The notes below the pieces were generated by a model. That model saw only the letters and a list, made by a program, of their open reading frames with translations. It did no database searches and had not been told where the DNA came from. The translations under genes and the position numbers were made by a program. DNA of 64,000 bases from Paenibacillus glycanilyticus. GTDB taxonomy: Bacteria; Bacillota; Bacilli; Paenibacillales; Paenibacillaceae. The stretch is taken from contig NZ_BSSQ01000016.1 of the NCBI RefSeq assembly GCF_030161375.1, positions 372,329 through 436,328 of the forward strand. The letters are read 5' to 3'. Below are positions 1-8,821 of the stretch, in pieces (position 1 is the first letter of the stretch; the number at the start of each line of letters is the position of its first letter).

Positions 1-1233
1 GGCAAATGGAACGTTGCGGATTCGAAGACGTCCGTGAAGCCGATCTATGACTCGGCGAACAAAAAGCCGCTGGTCGAAGCCGATCAGGAGGTGCTGGACG
101 CGGTAGCAGAGGATCATCAGCATACGCTTGATTACGTGCGTGGTCCGGTAGGGACAACAACGGCGCCGATCAACAGCTTTTTCGCGTTGGTGCAAGATGA
201 TCCGTCCATTCAAATCGTAACGAATGCGCAGAAGTGGTATGTCGAGAAGCAGCTTCAGGGGACCGATTACGAGGGAATCCCGGTCTTGTCGGCTGGAGCG
301 CCGTTTAAGGCGGGCGGACGCCAAGGTCCGGCCTACTACACGAACATTCCAAAAGGAAGCATCGCGATTAAGAACGTAGCGGATCTCTACTTATACTCCA
401 ATACGGTAAACGCCGTGCTCGTAAGCGGCGCGGAGCTAAAGGAATGGCTGGAATGGTCGGCGGGCCAATTCAATACAATCGACCCTTCGGCAACGGAGAA
501 GCAAGAATTAGTCAACTACGACTTCCCGACCTATAACTTTGACGTTATTGACGGGGTCACGTATCAGATTGACGTATCGAAGCCTGCCAAATACAAAGCG
601 GACGGAACCGTATTGAACGCGGGCTCCAGCCGGATCGTAAATCTGAAATACGAGGGCAAAGCGATTGACCCGGCGAAAAAATTCGTGGTAGCTTCGAACA
701 ACTACCGGGCTTCTTCCAGCAAATTCGCCAATCCGGACGGCAAGCGCATTATTCTTGCTTCGCCGGACGAGAATCGCCAGGTCATTATAGATTATATTCG
801 TTCGTTCAAGACCATTAATCCTGCAACGGACGGCAACTGGTCGCTTGCCCCAATCAATGACAAAGTGAATGTTGCTTTCAAGACCTCGCCCGATGCCAAA
901 GCTGCTGCGAACGCGGTTAAGTCGCTAACTTATGTAGGGCCAACCGATGACGGTTATGCGGAGTATAAATTAAGCTTTGCCGCACCGGCGACAACTGCTC
1001 CTGAGCCGCCGGCGAAGCCTGAACCGAAGCCTGAACCCAAACCGGAACCTAAACCTGAGCCCAAACCGGAGACAGCGGCCGATCTCATCTATACGGTGAA
1101 GAAAGGCGATACATTATGGGCTATTGCCCGTCAATACGGGACAACGTGGCAGAAGCTTGCGAAATACAATAAGCTGACCAATCCGAACCGAATTTACGTT
1201 GGGCAAAAAATAAAGATTCCGGCAAATAAATAG
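1..1233 (+). CDS. 5'-nucleotidase / cyclic-nucleotide phosphodiesterase, C-terminal part, with LysM anchor (5' truncated)
   Basis: The reading frame is open from base 1, so the gene starts before the window. The first 320 or so residues match the C-terminal substrate-binding domain of the 5'-nucleotidase / 2',3'-cyclic-nucleotide phosphodiesterase family (CpdB/YfkN type), including a YSNTVNAVLVSG segment and a FVVASNNYRASS segment. A proline-rich EPKPEPKP linker follows, then a single LysM domain (YTVKKGDTLWAIARQYG to YVGQKIKIP) that would hold the enzyme on peptidoglycan. The metallophosphatase catalytic domain is outside the window. The family hydrolyses extracellular nucleotides to salvage phosphate and nucleosides. 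A strong terminator follows directly. Confidence 0.88.
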   Translation, partial: GKWNVADSKTSVKPIYDSANKKPLVEADQEVLDAVAEDHQHTLDYVRGPVGTTTAPINSFFALVQDDPSIQIVTNAQKWYVEKQLQGTDYEGIPVLSAGAPFKAGGRQGPAYYTNIPKGSIAIKNVADLYLYSNTVNAVLVSGAELKEWLEWSAGQFNTIDPSATEKQELVNYDFPTYNFDVIDGVTYQIDVSKPAKYKADGTVLNAGSSRIVNLKYEGKAIDPAKKFVVASNNYRASSSKFANPDGKRIILASPDENRQVIIDYIRSFKTINPATDGNWSLAPINDKVNVAFKTSPDAKAAANAVKSLTYVGPTDDGYAEYKLSFAAPATTAPEPPAKPEPKPEPKPEPKPEPKPETAADLIYTVKKGDTLWAIARQYGTTWQKLAKYNKLTNPNRIYVGQKIKIPANK

Positions 1234-1244
1234 AGATATATTTC

Positions 1245-1282
1245 AAAAGCTGACTTCCGAATGCTATCGGAAGTCAGCTTTT
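1245..1282 (+). terminator. Intrinsic terminator of the nucleotidase gene
   Basis: A 16-bp perfect stem (AAAAGCTGACTTCCGA pairing with its complement at 1267-1282) with a 6-nt loop, followed by a T run. Confidence 0.9.
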
Positions 1283-1411
1283 TATATGGATTATATTTAA
1301 AATATTTAATATTTTGTATATGACTAGGATGGTGTATACAAAATATCCCATGCCGATGTATAATCGAAAACGTCCAACTATTTTCCCAATCATTATAAAG
1401 TCATATTTACT

Positions 1412-1498
1412 AGAAAAAGGCAAACCATCAGAAATGATGGGACGCAAAGCCGAGGCCTAAAGTACCTAATTGGGTGCCATGGCGGACCGGTTACCTGT
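1412..1498 (+). ncRNA. Cyclic di-GMP-I (GEMM) riboswitch aptamer
   Basis: The segment contains the hallmark GEMM-I blocks in order: AGGCAAACC, a GAAA tetraloop in a short stem (CATCAGAAATGATG), GGGACGCAAAGCC, GGCCTAAAG, then a second stem ending CCGGTTACC. The base before CAAACC is G (1420), the ligand-contacting residue associated with c-di-GMP; the cGAMP-type variant has A there. It lies 65 nt upstream of a chemoreceptor gene and is followed by a terminator-like hairpin, so it probably ties receptor synthesis to c-di-GMP level. Confidence 0.95.
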
Positions 1499-1501
1499 AA
1501 T

Positions 1502-1540
1502 AAGGAGTTAACACCATTTAATGGTAAACTCTTTCTTTAT
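1502..1540 (+). terminator. Riboswitch expression platform, terminator hairpin
   Basis: AAGGAGTT pairs with AACTCTTT and ACCAT pairs with ATGGT around a TTTA loop, with T-rich sequence after it. The hairpin sits just after the aptamer and before the ribosome binding site at about 1549-1555, as expected for transcriptional control. Whether ligand turns it on or off cannot be read from the sequence alone. Confidence 0.7.
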
Positions 1541-1562
1541 AAATCATTGAGGAGGATTAGAC

Positions 1563-3098
1563 GTGTTAAGACAGAAGAATCGCGTCATGTTGTGGATTGC
1601 TTTAGGGATTTTGGCGTTAATGGGTTTCATTCAAATTCTCGATCTTGAAGGAATGGGCATGCAGCATCAACACGGTGCCGAAATGACGCATCATACTGGC
1701 GGCAACCCTCTGCTTAACGGTCTGTTTGTTGGACTTGCGCTTCTCTTCTATTTGGCTGCTTGGATTAGTACGCGCTTTCACAATGATCGGGCGGCCGCGC
1801 TGTTGGTCACCTTATCGCTTACTTTCAGCAGTATTGCCATTATTGCCGGCGGCAAGGGCTTGGTCGAGTACCACTTCTCTATTTTTATGGTGCTGGCTAT
1901 TATTTTGTTCTATGAAAGTATTCCTCTACTGCTGGCCAGTACGGTCGTATTTGCCGCCCAGCATCTTCTTGGATTCTTATATTTCCCCGAAATAGTATAT
2001 GGAATAGCGAACTACTCCTTTAGCATGGTAGCTATTCATTTGATCTTCGTTATTTTGTTCATCAGCGTAGCCTTCTACCAAATTACGACCCGCAAAACAT
2101 TAATTAGCGATATGGAAAACTTGCAAGATCGGAAGATCAAAGAAGCCGTTAATCAAATTATTGATACGGTAACGGAAGCCTCCGGACATGTTCTAAGCAA
2201 TGCGAGAGAGCTGACAAGCAACTCGGACTCGCTTGGGCTGCTTGCGGCGGGCGTCATTCAGTCCATGGAACAGGTAGACCGCACGGCCCATCTCCAGGAA
2301 CATGGGGTAAGATCAAGCAAAGGCGCCATCAGCGGGATGCTGGCGGAAATGATGATGATCGCGGAAACGGCATCGGCAGCTTCGAATTTCTCGGAAGAAG
2401 TTGCGCGCGAGGCTGACAATGGCAATGATTCCATCCAGCTAACGATCCGGCAAATGCAATCCCTTAGCCAGTCCGTCAATGAGACGGCCGCCATGATTAA
2501 GCTGCTCAACGAAAGGTCGCAGGAAATTGACGATATTACGGTTATCATTACGGATATTGCTTCGCGTACCAATCTGCTTGCTCTTAACGCCGCTATTGAA
2601 GCAGCCCGCGCCGGTGAACATGGCAAAGGCTTCACGGTAGTATCGACGGAAGTGCGCAAGTTGTCCGAGCAAACGAGCCAGTCCGCGCAGCGGATTGCCG
2701 GGCTTGTGCAGGATATTCAGATGAGCAACCGGATGTCGATGGCTTCGATGGATCAGGTGCTGAATGAAGTGCAAGGAAGCGAGCAGGCGGTTGGGAAAGC
2801 AGGGGATGCTTTCGGGAGGATTCTGCAATCGGTTCGTTCGGTCGCGGGACAGATTCAACAAATCTCCGCGGCTTCGCAGGAAATGTCGGCAAGCACCCGG
2901 CAGTTCAGCGAGGCGCTAGCCAATATTTCCGATCAGTCGGCTGAGCTTGCAAGCAGCGTGGTGATGGTTAATGGCAGCGCGCAGGAGCAGAATGAGCTTA
3001 TCCACCGTTCCTCGGAGTTAGCGGCAATGTTGTCCAAGCAAAGCGACAGCCTTAACGGCATTATCGTGGATACGAAGCGAAGCTTTAGCATGGGATAG
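1563..3098 (+). CDS. Methyl-accepting chemotaxis protein with multi-spanning N-terminal sensor
   Basis: The protein has 511 residues and a GTG start 7 nt after a GGAGG site. Residues 1-175 contain about six membrane segments with almost no extracellular domain; a His/Met-rich stretch (MQHQHGAEMTHH, near residue 33) lies after the first one. The EYHFSIFMVLAIILFYES type segment resembles the membrane sensor seen in some diguanylate cyclases and receptors. The C-terminal half is a standard MCP signalling domain with the conserved tip (IASRTNLLALNAAIEAARAG). No HAMP domain is evident. It would pass a membrane-sensed signal to CheA/CheW. A c-di-GMP riboswitch precedes it, linking chemotaxis to the motile/sessile switch. 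The ligand is unknown; the His-rich loop could bind metal. Confidence 0.9.
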   Translation: MLRQKNRVMLWIALGILALMGFIQILDLEGMGMQHQHGAEMTHHTGGNPLLNGLFVGLALLFYLAAWISTRFHNDRAAALLVTLSLTFSSIAIIAGGKGLVEYHFSIFMVLAIILFYESIPLLLASTVVFAAQHLLGFLYFPEIVYGIANYSFSMVAIHLIFVILFISVAFYQITTRKTLISDMENLQDRKIKEAVNQIIDTVTEASGHVLSNARELTSNSDSLGLLAAGVIQSMEQVDRTAHLQEHGVRSSKGAISGMLAEMMMIAETASAASNFSEEVAREADNGNDSIQLTIRQMQSLSQSVNETAAMIKLLNERSQEIDDITVIITDIASRTNLLALNAAIEAARAGEHGKGFTVVSTEVRKLSEQTSQSAQRIAGLVQDIQMSNRMSMASMDQVLNEVQGSEQAVGKAGDAFGRILQSVRSVAGQIQQISAASQEMSASTRQFSEALANISDQSAELASSVVMVNGSAQEQNELIHRSSELAAMLSKQSDSLNGIIVDTKRSFSMG

Positions 3099-3129
3099 AA
3101 ACAAAACAGAGGACAAATAGAGTGCTGAG

Positions 3130-3161
3130 CGGCATGTGCGGTCATTGACCCGCGCATGCCG
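3130..3161 (+). terminator. Probable terminator after the chemoreceptor
   Basis: A 12-13 bp GC-rich stem (CGGCATGtGCGG with CCGCGCATGCCG), loop TCATTGA, followed by GTTTCATTT. Confidence 0.65.
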
Positions 3162-3311
3162 TTTCATTTATCCCTTGGTGCAGGGTGGTTGTAGTCGCCT
3201 GCGGAAGAGCCTATTTTCATATTGTCCAACCGGGCCCGTTGCGTTAGTCTGTAGGAAAGGAACAAGGACATCAGGCCGCTTAGTCGCGGCAAGAATGGGA
3301 GAACCGGAGCG

Positions 3312-5282
3312 ATGACAGGCAAAGATATCGTTAGGCGGCGCAACGTAGGCATCTTCGCGCATGTGGATGCGGGGAAAACAACAACGACGGAACATATGCT
3401 GTTCGTAAGCGGGCGGACTCGCGCGCTTGGCAGCGTAGACGCGGGAACGGCAATGACGGATTCGCTTGAGGTGGAGAAGGAGCGGGGCATTTCGGTGCGC
3501 GCGGCAACAACCTCTTTCAGCTGGCGGGATACAAACATCAACTTGGTGGATACGCCGGGACATGTCGATTTCTTGTCGGAGGTCGAACGTTCGCTTCGGG
3601 TCATGGACGGCGCCGTGTTGATTGTATCCGCTGTTGAAGGCGTGCAGGCGCAGACGGAAATGATCTGGAGCGCGCTTCGCAAGCTGCGAATTCCAACGAT
3701 TATTTATATCAATAAGATGGACCGCATTGGCGCTGACAAGGAAGCGGTCTTGCGCGATATACGCAGCTATCTGACGCCGGACTTGATCGAGGTGCAACAC
3801 CCGGTCGGAAGCGAGCAGCAGTTCGCGGGCGCTGTAGATTTGTGGGGAGCAGATGCCGCCGAGGGTGATAGGACCGCGCTTGTGGAAGCGATTGCGGAAC
3901 GGGATGAGCAGCTGCTGCAGCGATATATAAGCGGCGAAGCCGAGGATTGGAAAAGTCATGCGGCGAGCATGGCGAAGCGGGCAGAGTTGTTCCCGGTGAT
4001 GTACGGCGCATCGGGCAAGGGAATAGGCGTAACGCAGCTGATGGATGCGGTCATCGATTATTTGCCCGAACCGGGCGGCAATGCGCAAGCCCCTTTGTCA
4101 GGCATCGTGTTTAAGATCGAACGCGACAAGACGATGGGACGAATGGCTTTTGTTAGGCTGTATGAAGGGACGATGCGCAACCGCGACGTGATTCGGAACC
4201 ATATGCAGAACATTGAAGAAAAGGTAACGCAAATCCGCAAGGTGGAAGGCAACCGTTCGGAGGATCTTGGTTTGCTGGAAGCCGGCGATATCGCGGCCGT
4301 ATGCGGCATGTCGCATGTGAGGATCAGCGATATTATCGGCGATCCGGATGCCGTGCCGGAAGAGGTGCGGCTTGCGGTACCGCTGCTTACGGTGCAAGCG
4401 CATTGGGCAGAGCAGCAGCAATATCCGGCGGTCGTCGCGGCGCTGCAAGAGCTGTCGGATGAGGATCCGCTGCTGGACGTGCAGTGGCTGCAGGACGAAC
4501 GGGAACTGCATGTGAAAGTAATGGGACCGATCCAGCTCGAGATTCTGACCACCGTATTGGAGAACCGGTACGGCTTGCAGGTGAAGTTCGGTCAGCCTTC
4601 GGTTATTTACAAGGAGACGCTAAGCCAGCCTGGCGAGGGCTATATTGCTTATTTGATGCCAAAGCCATGTTGGGCGATATTGCGTTTCCGCATGGAGCCG
4701 GGCGAGCGGGGAAGCGGGCTGCAATATGAAGCGTTCGTCCGCTCGGAGGATCTGCTGCCCCAATACCAGAACGAAGTGGCAAGGCGCGTTCCGGAGGCGC
4801 TGCAGCAAGGGCTGAAAGGCTGGGAGGTCGTTGATCTCAAGGTCACGCTCGTTGAAGGCCAGCATCATGTGTGGCATACGCATCCGCTTGATTTTGTAAT
4901 CGCGACGCCAATGGCGATTATGAACGGACTTGCTTCGGTAGGCACAAAGCTGCTTGAACCCGTATTAAACTTCCGGATCGTTGTGCCGGAAGAAAGCGGC
5001 GGCCGCGTCATGAATGATATTGTTCTCATGCGCGGGACGTTTGAGGCGCCAATGCTGCAAGGCGACCGGCTCGTTATCGAAGGGCGCGTGCCGGCGGCAA
5101 CGTCGCTTGAGTACTCGATGGAGCTGAACTCGCTGACGAAGGGACGCGGCACGATGGCGACGTTTTTCGCCGGTTACGAGGAATGCCCCGCGGATGTATC
5201 GGCGGAACGGACGCGACGCGGTGTTAATCCGCTGGATCAGTCCAAATATATATTAAGCGCGCGCAAGGCGCTGCAAGGATAA
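3312..5282 (+). CDS. Ribosome-protection-type translation GTPase (TetM/TetO family)
   Basis: At 656 residues it has the length and layout of Tet(M)-like ribosome protection proteins, which are EF-G paralogues. The G1 motif AHVDAGKTTTTE is at residues 16-27, followed by a switch region, G3 DTPGH and G4 NKMD. Domains II to V follow, with an EF-G IV-like segment (GEGYIAYLMPKPCWAI) and a C-terminal EF-G domain V. Such proteins remove tetracycline from the ribosomal A site using GTP hydrolysis. The chromosomal, single-gene context without mobile elements suggests an intrinsic copy, so real tetracycline resistance is an inference; it could instead be a housekeeping translation factor of this family. 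The start is ATG 3312 after GGAGCG, and a terminator follows. Confidence 0.85.
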   Translation: MTGKDIVRRRNVGIFAHVDAGKTTTTEHMLFVSGRTRALGSVDAGTAMTDSLEVEKERGISVRAATTSFSWRDTNINLVDTPGHVDFLSEVERSLRVMDGAVLIVSAVEGVQAQTEMIWSALRKLRIPTIIYINKMDRIGADKEAVLRDIRSYLTPDLIEVQHPVGSEQQFAGAVDLWGADAAEGDRTALVEAIAERDEQLLQRYISGEAEDWKSHAASMAKRAELFPVMYGASGKGIGVTQLMDAVIDYLPEPGGNAQAPLSGIVFKIERDKTMGRMAFVRLYEGTMRNRDVIRNHMQNIEEKVTQIRKVEGNRSEDLGLLEAGDIAAVCGMSHVRISDIIGDPDAVPEEVRLAVPLLTVQAHWAEQQQYPAVVAALQELSDEDPLLDVQWLQDERELHVKVMGPIQLEILTTVLENRYGLQVKFGQPSVIYKETLSQPGEGYIAYLMPKPCWAILRFRMEPGERGSGLQYEAFVRSEDLLPQYQNEVARRVPEALQQGLKGWEVVDLKVTLVEGQHHVWHTHPLDFVIATPMAIMNGLASVGTKLLEPVLNFRIVVPEESGGRVMNDIVLMRGTFEAPMLQGDRLVIEGRVPAATSLEYSMELNSLTKGRGTMATFFAGYEECPADVSAERTRRGVNPLDQSKYILSARKALQG

Positions 5283-5287
5283 GAAGA

Positions 5288-5331
5288 AGCTGATCGTTCC
5301 CCGTATTTAGGAGGAGCGGTCAGCTTTTTTT
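5288..5331 (+). terminator. Intrinsic terminator after the ribosome protection gene
   Basis: AAGCTGATCGTTCC pairs, with G-T wobbles, with GGAGCGGTCAGCTT, then T7. Confidence 0.85.
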
Positions 5332-6371
5332 CAGTAGATATAGAAGATCAGCAGGTAGGTCATAACCGAGAGCAGGACGGTAGCGGCTGCCATTGCGGCC
5401 AGAGGACGCAGGGCCTTGGCTCTTAAGGCGCGGAAATCAACATTTAAACCAAGTCCGACCATAGCCATCGTAAGCAGGAAAGAAGGGGCTTTGAGTAGTT
5501 GATCCATTGTGGGAGCAGGCAATTCGAGCGGCGTGCCTGGCGTCAGGCTGCCGAACAGGCTCATAGCCGCAAAGCCTAACAGAAACCAAGGGAAGGATAC
5601 TGCCGTTCCCGGACCGCCTGCGCCTCTGCGCTTCATAATCAGCATGAGAATAAAGCTGACCGGAACAAGCAGCAGTACCCGGCTTAGCTTGGCGAGCAGG
5701 CCGGCATTCACGGCGTCTTGGCCTGCCGCGGCGGCAGCCAAAGGCACGTGGGCAATCTCATGGAGCGTCAGGCCGCTCCATATCCCGTATTGTTCCGCGC
5801 TAAGCGGAAGCAGCGGCTGCAGCAAGGTATAGCCGATAGCGGCGACCGTACCGATCAAGGCAATTAGACCGGCGCTAATCGCGGTGTCTTCTTCCCGTGC
5901 TTTCACGAGGGGCGATACGGCAGCGATGGCTGCCGCTCCGCAAATGCCGGTTCCGATCCCAAGCAGCAGCGACAGAGGGGCATCTGCTTTCAAGAGGCGA
6001 GCAATCCCAAGCGTCAGACCTAAGGCAACAATGATGGTAACCGCACCCTGGAGCAAGAGAGCAGGGCCTTGGTGAAGCAGCAGGTTGATGTTTAACCGTA
6101 GTCCGCATAGGATGATCGCTAGTCTTAACAGATATTTGGAGGCGAACCCAATGCCGGAACGGAGTTTTTCAGGATAACCAACAAATTGACGGGCAATAAT
6201 GGTACCGGCAAGAGCGATCGCCATCTGGCCGATGCGGTCCAGTCCGGGCAGGCGGGCCAGTTCATAAGCGGCCGTTGCAATGGCGGCTGTTAGAAAGAGG
6301 CCGGCGAGCCATGGCAAGAGCGGGTAGTAACGGAGGAATCGTTTATTTTTAGGAATGGTTAGTATACTCAT
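5331..6371 (-). CDS. YeiH family putative sulfate/anion exporter (UPF0324)
   Basis: The protein has 346 residues with about ten hydrophobic segments. It matches the YeiH family by the LRLAIILCGLRLNINLL and GTGICGAAAIAAVSPL signatures and the C-terminal GLGLNVDFRALR. Family members are inner-membrane proteins thought to export sulfate or related anions; the substrate is not proven. ATG 6371 follows a GAGGTGAT site. It is divergent from a LysR gene, the same pairing as yeiE-yeiH in enteric bacteria, so that regulator probably controls it. Confidence 0.88.
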   Translation of the reverse strand: MSILTIPKNKRFLRYYPLLPWLAGLFLTAAIATAAYELARLPGLDRIGQMAIALAGTIIARQFVGYPEKLRSGIGFASKYLLRLAIILCGLRLNINLLLHQGPALLLQGAVTIIVALGLTLGIARLLKADAPLSLLLGIGTGICGAAAIAAVSPLVKAREEDTAISAGLIALIGTVAAIGYTLLQPLLPLSAEQYGIWSGLTLHEIAHVPLAAAAAGQDAVNAGLLAKLSRVLLLVPVSFILMLIMKRRGAGGPGTAVSFPWFLLGFAAMSLFGSLTPGTPLELPAPTMDQLLKAPSFLLTMAMVGLGLNVDFRALRAKALRPLAAMAAATVLLSVMTYLLIFYIY

Positions 6372-6492
6372 CTGTTATCACCTCGGCAGGTAAGTGGTTG
6401 ATGAGTAAAGCATACGCCAGACTTTACGATAAGAAAAATAAATAGTTATAATCATTGTCATAATTATTAACTTATGATTGGGGCGAGTAGCT
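6372..6492. promoter_or_regulatory. Divergent promoter region of the YeiH gene and its LysR regulator
   Basis: This 121-bp AT-rich spacer contains an imperfect dyad at about 6443-6470 (GTTATAATCATTG ... ATTATTAAC) of the sort LysR proteins bind. No unambiguous -35/-10 pair could be assigned. Confidence 0.45.
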
Positions 6493-7389
6493 ATGGATCA
6501 ATCGTTGCTTGTTTTTATGACCGTTGCAGAGAAACATAATTTCACGCGCGCCGCCGAGGCGCTTCATATGACCCAGCCCGCGGTAAGCCAGCATATACAG
6601 GCGCTGGAGAACAGTATCGGAACCAAGCTGCTCGACAGGAGCAATAAGCACGTCCGGTTAAACAAGGCAGGCGAGATCGTCTATCGGCATGGCAAGGAGA
6701 TTGAAGGTTTATATACGCGCATGCAGCGGCTGGTGGACGATCTGATGCATACCGCCAGCGGAACATTATCCATCGGTGCGAGCTATACGTTCGGCGAATA
6801 TGTTCTGCCCCATGCCATCGCTTATTTGCAGCATCATTATCCGCTTATCAAACCAACGATCACGATTGGAAATACAAAAGAAATTAGTTCGCTTGTAGCC
6901 GGAGGGCAGCTCGATATCGGGATCGTTGAGGGCGCGCTTGAACATGACAAGCTGCACGCGGAATCGCTTGCCAGGGATCTTATGTATGTGGTGACATCGT
7001 CGTCGCATCGATTTGGCAAGGATGAGGATGTCAGCGCCGCAAGTTTGCGGCAGGAGACGTGGATAGTCCGTGAAGAAGGTTCGGGAACGCGGGAAGTAAC
7101 GGAGCGGATGTTTCTGGAGCAGGGCTTGAATCCATCTTCCCGAATGGAGTTTGGCAGTACGCAGATTATCAAGGAGTCCGTTGAAGCGGGTCTTGGCATC
7201 TCACTCTTGTCCCATTGGGCAGTCCGCAAGGAAATATCGCTGGGGACCATCAGCAAGCTAACGATCGGCGGCAAGCCGGTTGAACGCGAATTTTCGTTGC
7301 TTACCCAGCACCATCAGCAGCATACGAAGGCAGCCGAGGTGTTCATCGGCATCTTGCGGAAGCGGAAAGGCTGGCCGGAGCAGGCGTGA
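6493..7389 (+). CDS. LysR family regulator, YeiE/CbbR-like
   Basis: A LysR-type activator of 298 residues from ATG 6493. The upstream in-frame TTG at 6478 is less likely, because GGGGCGAG lies 5 nt before the ATG and family members begin with a similar MDQSLLVFMTVAE. The N-terminal winged helix (residues 15-60) has the signature NFTRAAEALHMTQPAVSQHI; a periplasmic-binding-fold effector domain follows. It is transcribed away from the YeiH exporter and is the obvious candidate regulator of it. The effector is not evident. Confidence 0.9.
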   Translation: MDQSLLVFMTVAEKHNFTRAAEALHMTQPAVSQHIQALENSIGTKLLDRSNKHVRLNKAGEIVYRHGKEIEGLYTRMQRLVDDLMHTASGTLSIGASYTFGEYVLPHAIAYLQHHYPLIKPTITIGNTKEISSLVAGGQLDIGIVEGALEHDKLHAESLARDLMYVVTSSSHRFGKDEDVSAASLRQETWIVREEGSGTREVTERMFLEQGLNPSSRMEFGSTQIIKESVEAGLGISLLSHWAVRKEISLGTISKLTIGGKPVEREFSLLTQHHQQHTKAAEVFIGILRKRKGWPEQA

Positions 7390-7434
7390 AAAAAAGGCCG
7401 TCCCCACGCACTGCTTGCGGGAACGGCCTTTTCG
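7389..7434 (+). terminator. Terminator after the LysR gene
   Basis: AAAAGGCCGT ... ACGGCCTTTT with a GC-rich inner stem (CCCCACGC/GCGGGAA) and a T tail. Confidence 0.88.
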
Positions 7435-7445
7435 TATAGTTGTTT

Positions 7446-7545
7446 TAACGAATCTTGGTAGTCTCATTCGTCCATTTGCAGCTGGTTCTGGATTCTAACG
7501 AATCCTTGTATCGCTATTTGTCCAATGTAACCGGTATAGCCGTTC
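7446..7545. repeat. Two tandem imperfect 50-bp direct repeats
   Basis: TAACGAATCTTG at 7446 and TAACGAATCCTTG at 7496 begin two copies of a roughly 50-bp unit. Both carry a CTATTTGTCC-like middle and end in GGATTC/CCGTTC. A third, weaker copy (TAACGTGTCTGTGTTTCG) may follow near 7557. No gene is visible between 7435 and 7626. Confidence 0.5.
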
Positions 7546-7626
7546 AATAAGCGGCAATAACGTGTCTGTGTTTCGTTAGCAATTAGAGCTGCGGTTTTTT
7601 GAGGCTAATAAGCTTATGGGGTTTCG

Positions 7627-8607
7627 TTAAGGCAAGCGGTATACGGCAAACGGCTCGCCGTTTCGGAACGGTCGGCTTAACGTATCCAGCTCGCCCAGAG
7701 CCTCGGCATCAAGCGCAAGTTCAACGCTGCCCAGATTATGCTCCAGCTGATCGGAATGGCTAGCGCCTACGATGACGGTGGCAACGGCTGGCTGCTTCAT
7801 CAGCCATGCAAGGGAGAGCACGCTCGCGGAGCAGCCCAGCTTGTCTGCCAGCTCGCTAACTTGATGGCCTAGCGCCAGGTTGCTGCCTGCGAAGAAGCGG
7901 GTGAAGCCCGGGTTGGTCGCGGCGCGCGAACCTTCCGGCGCGGCTTCCCCGGCGCGGTATTTGCCCGTCAGTATTCCGCCTGCCAGCGGGAAGTAAGGAA
8001 TAATGCCAACGCCTTGATCCAGGCATAGCGGCACTAGCTCCCGTTCGGGCGTCCGGTCGGCAAGCGAATAGCTTGTTTGAGTCGAGACGAAGCGGTTCAG
8101 GCCTAGGCGGTCGCTAATGCCAAGAGCTTTCATAAGCTCCCATGCCGCATAATTTGACGCGCCGATATAACGGACTTTGCCGGAGCTCACCATATCTTCA
8201 AGCGCCCGCAGCGTTTCTTCCAGCGGGGTCTCCGGATCAAAGGTATGGATTTGGTACAAGTCGACATAATCGGTCTTCAACCGTTTCAGACTGCCCTCGA
8301 GCTCCAGCATCAGATGATAACGGGAAGAACCTTTGTCGTTAGGGCCATCCCCTCTTGGCAAGCCCGCTTTGGTAGCGAGCACAACCTCATGGCGTCTGCC
8401 TTCAAGGGCTGTTCCAATGATGGATTCCGAAGCCGTGCCGGAATAAATATTGGCCGTATCGATAAAGTTGATGCCGCGGTCGATCGCCGTATGCAGAATA
8501 CGCGCTGAAGCTGCTTCGTCTGCCCGCGAACCGAAGGAGTTTGTCCCAAGTCCAAGCGAGGACACCTTCAGCCCGCTGCCTCCCAGCCGGTTATACAACA
8601 TTGCCAT
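7627..8607 (-). CDS. Aldo/keto reductase
   Basis: A (beta/alpha)8 NADPH-dependent oxidoreductase of 326 residues. Start ATG 8607 is chosen because GGAGGG lies 6 nt upstream of it; an open frame runs further 5' but lacks a ribosome binding site. The active-site residues are present: D and Y in FIDTANIYSG, K in VLATKAG, H in YQIHTFD. C-terminal cofactor residues lie in ATVIVGASHSDQLEHN. It belongs to the AKR branch related to the beta subunits of potassium channels and to YhdN-type general stress reductases. The substrate is unknown. It is a single gene with no clear partner. Confidence 0.88.
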   Translation of the reverse strand: MAMLYNRLGGSGLKVSSLGLGTNSFGSRADEAASARILHTAIDRGINFIDTANIYSGTASESIIGTALEGRRHEVVLATKAGLPRGDGPNDKGSSRYHLMLELEGSLKRLKTDYVDLYQIHTFDPETPLEETLRALEDMVSSGKVRYIGASNYAAWELMKALGISDRLGLNRFVSTQTSYSLADRTPERELVPLCLDQGVGIIPYFPLAGGILTGKYRAGEAAPEGSRAATNPGFTRFFAGSNLALGHQVSELADKLGCSASVLSLAWLMKQPAVATVIVGASHSDQLEHNLGSVELALDAEALGELDTLSRPFRNGEPFAVYRLP

Positions 8608-8713
8608 GCTAATCCCTCCGTATAAGCTTTTTTTCATGGTTCCTTCGTTGCAGTTAGTATAGCAAAACACGCGGACCGGGGGCTATATGCGAATCAGGCA
8701 TTCCGTGCTATAT

Positions 8714-8744
8714 TTGACATAAATGTTAAGCGCTTACCTATACT
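8714..8744 (+). promoter_or_regulatory. Promoter with embedded cre-like palindrome
   Basis: TTGACA at 8714-8719 and TATACT at 8739-8744 are 19 nt apart. The spacer contains the perfect palindrome TAAGCGCTTA (8727-8736) within TGTTAAGCGCTTACC, similar to the CcpA/LacI-family cre consensus. A bound repressor would block this promoter. Confidence 0.6.
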
Positions 8745-8821
8745 AAATTAAGGGAGATTTAAGCTGCGTCAATTATAATGGCAGTATGGAGCACATTTTT
8801 GTTTCGAAGGGGATGGGGAAA

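Noticed and set aside
3312..5282. Assignment as elongation factor G
   Set aside because: Length (656 against about 690-700) and the AHVDAGKTT / LGSVDAGT pattern fit ribosome protection proteins; no str operon context.
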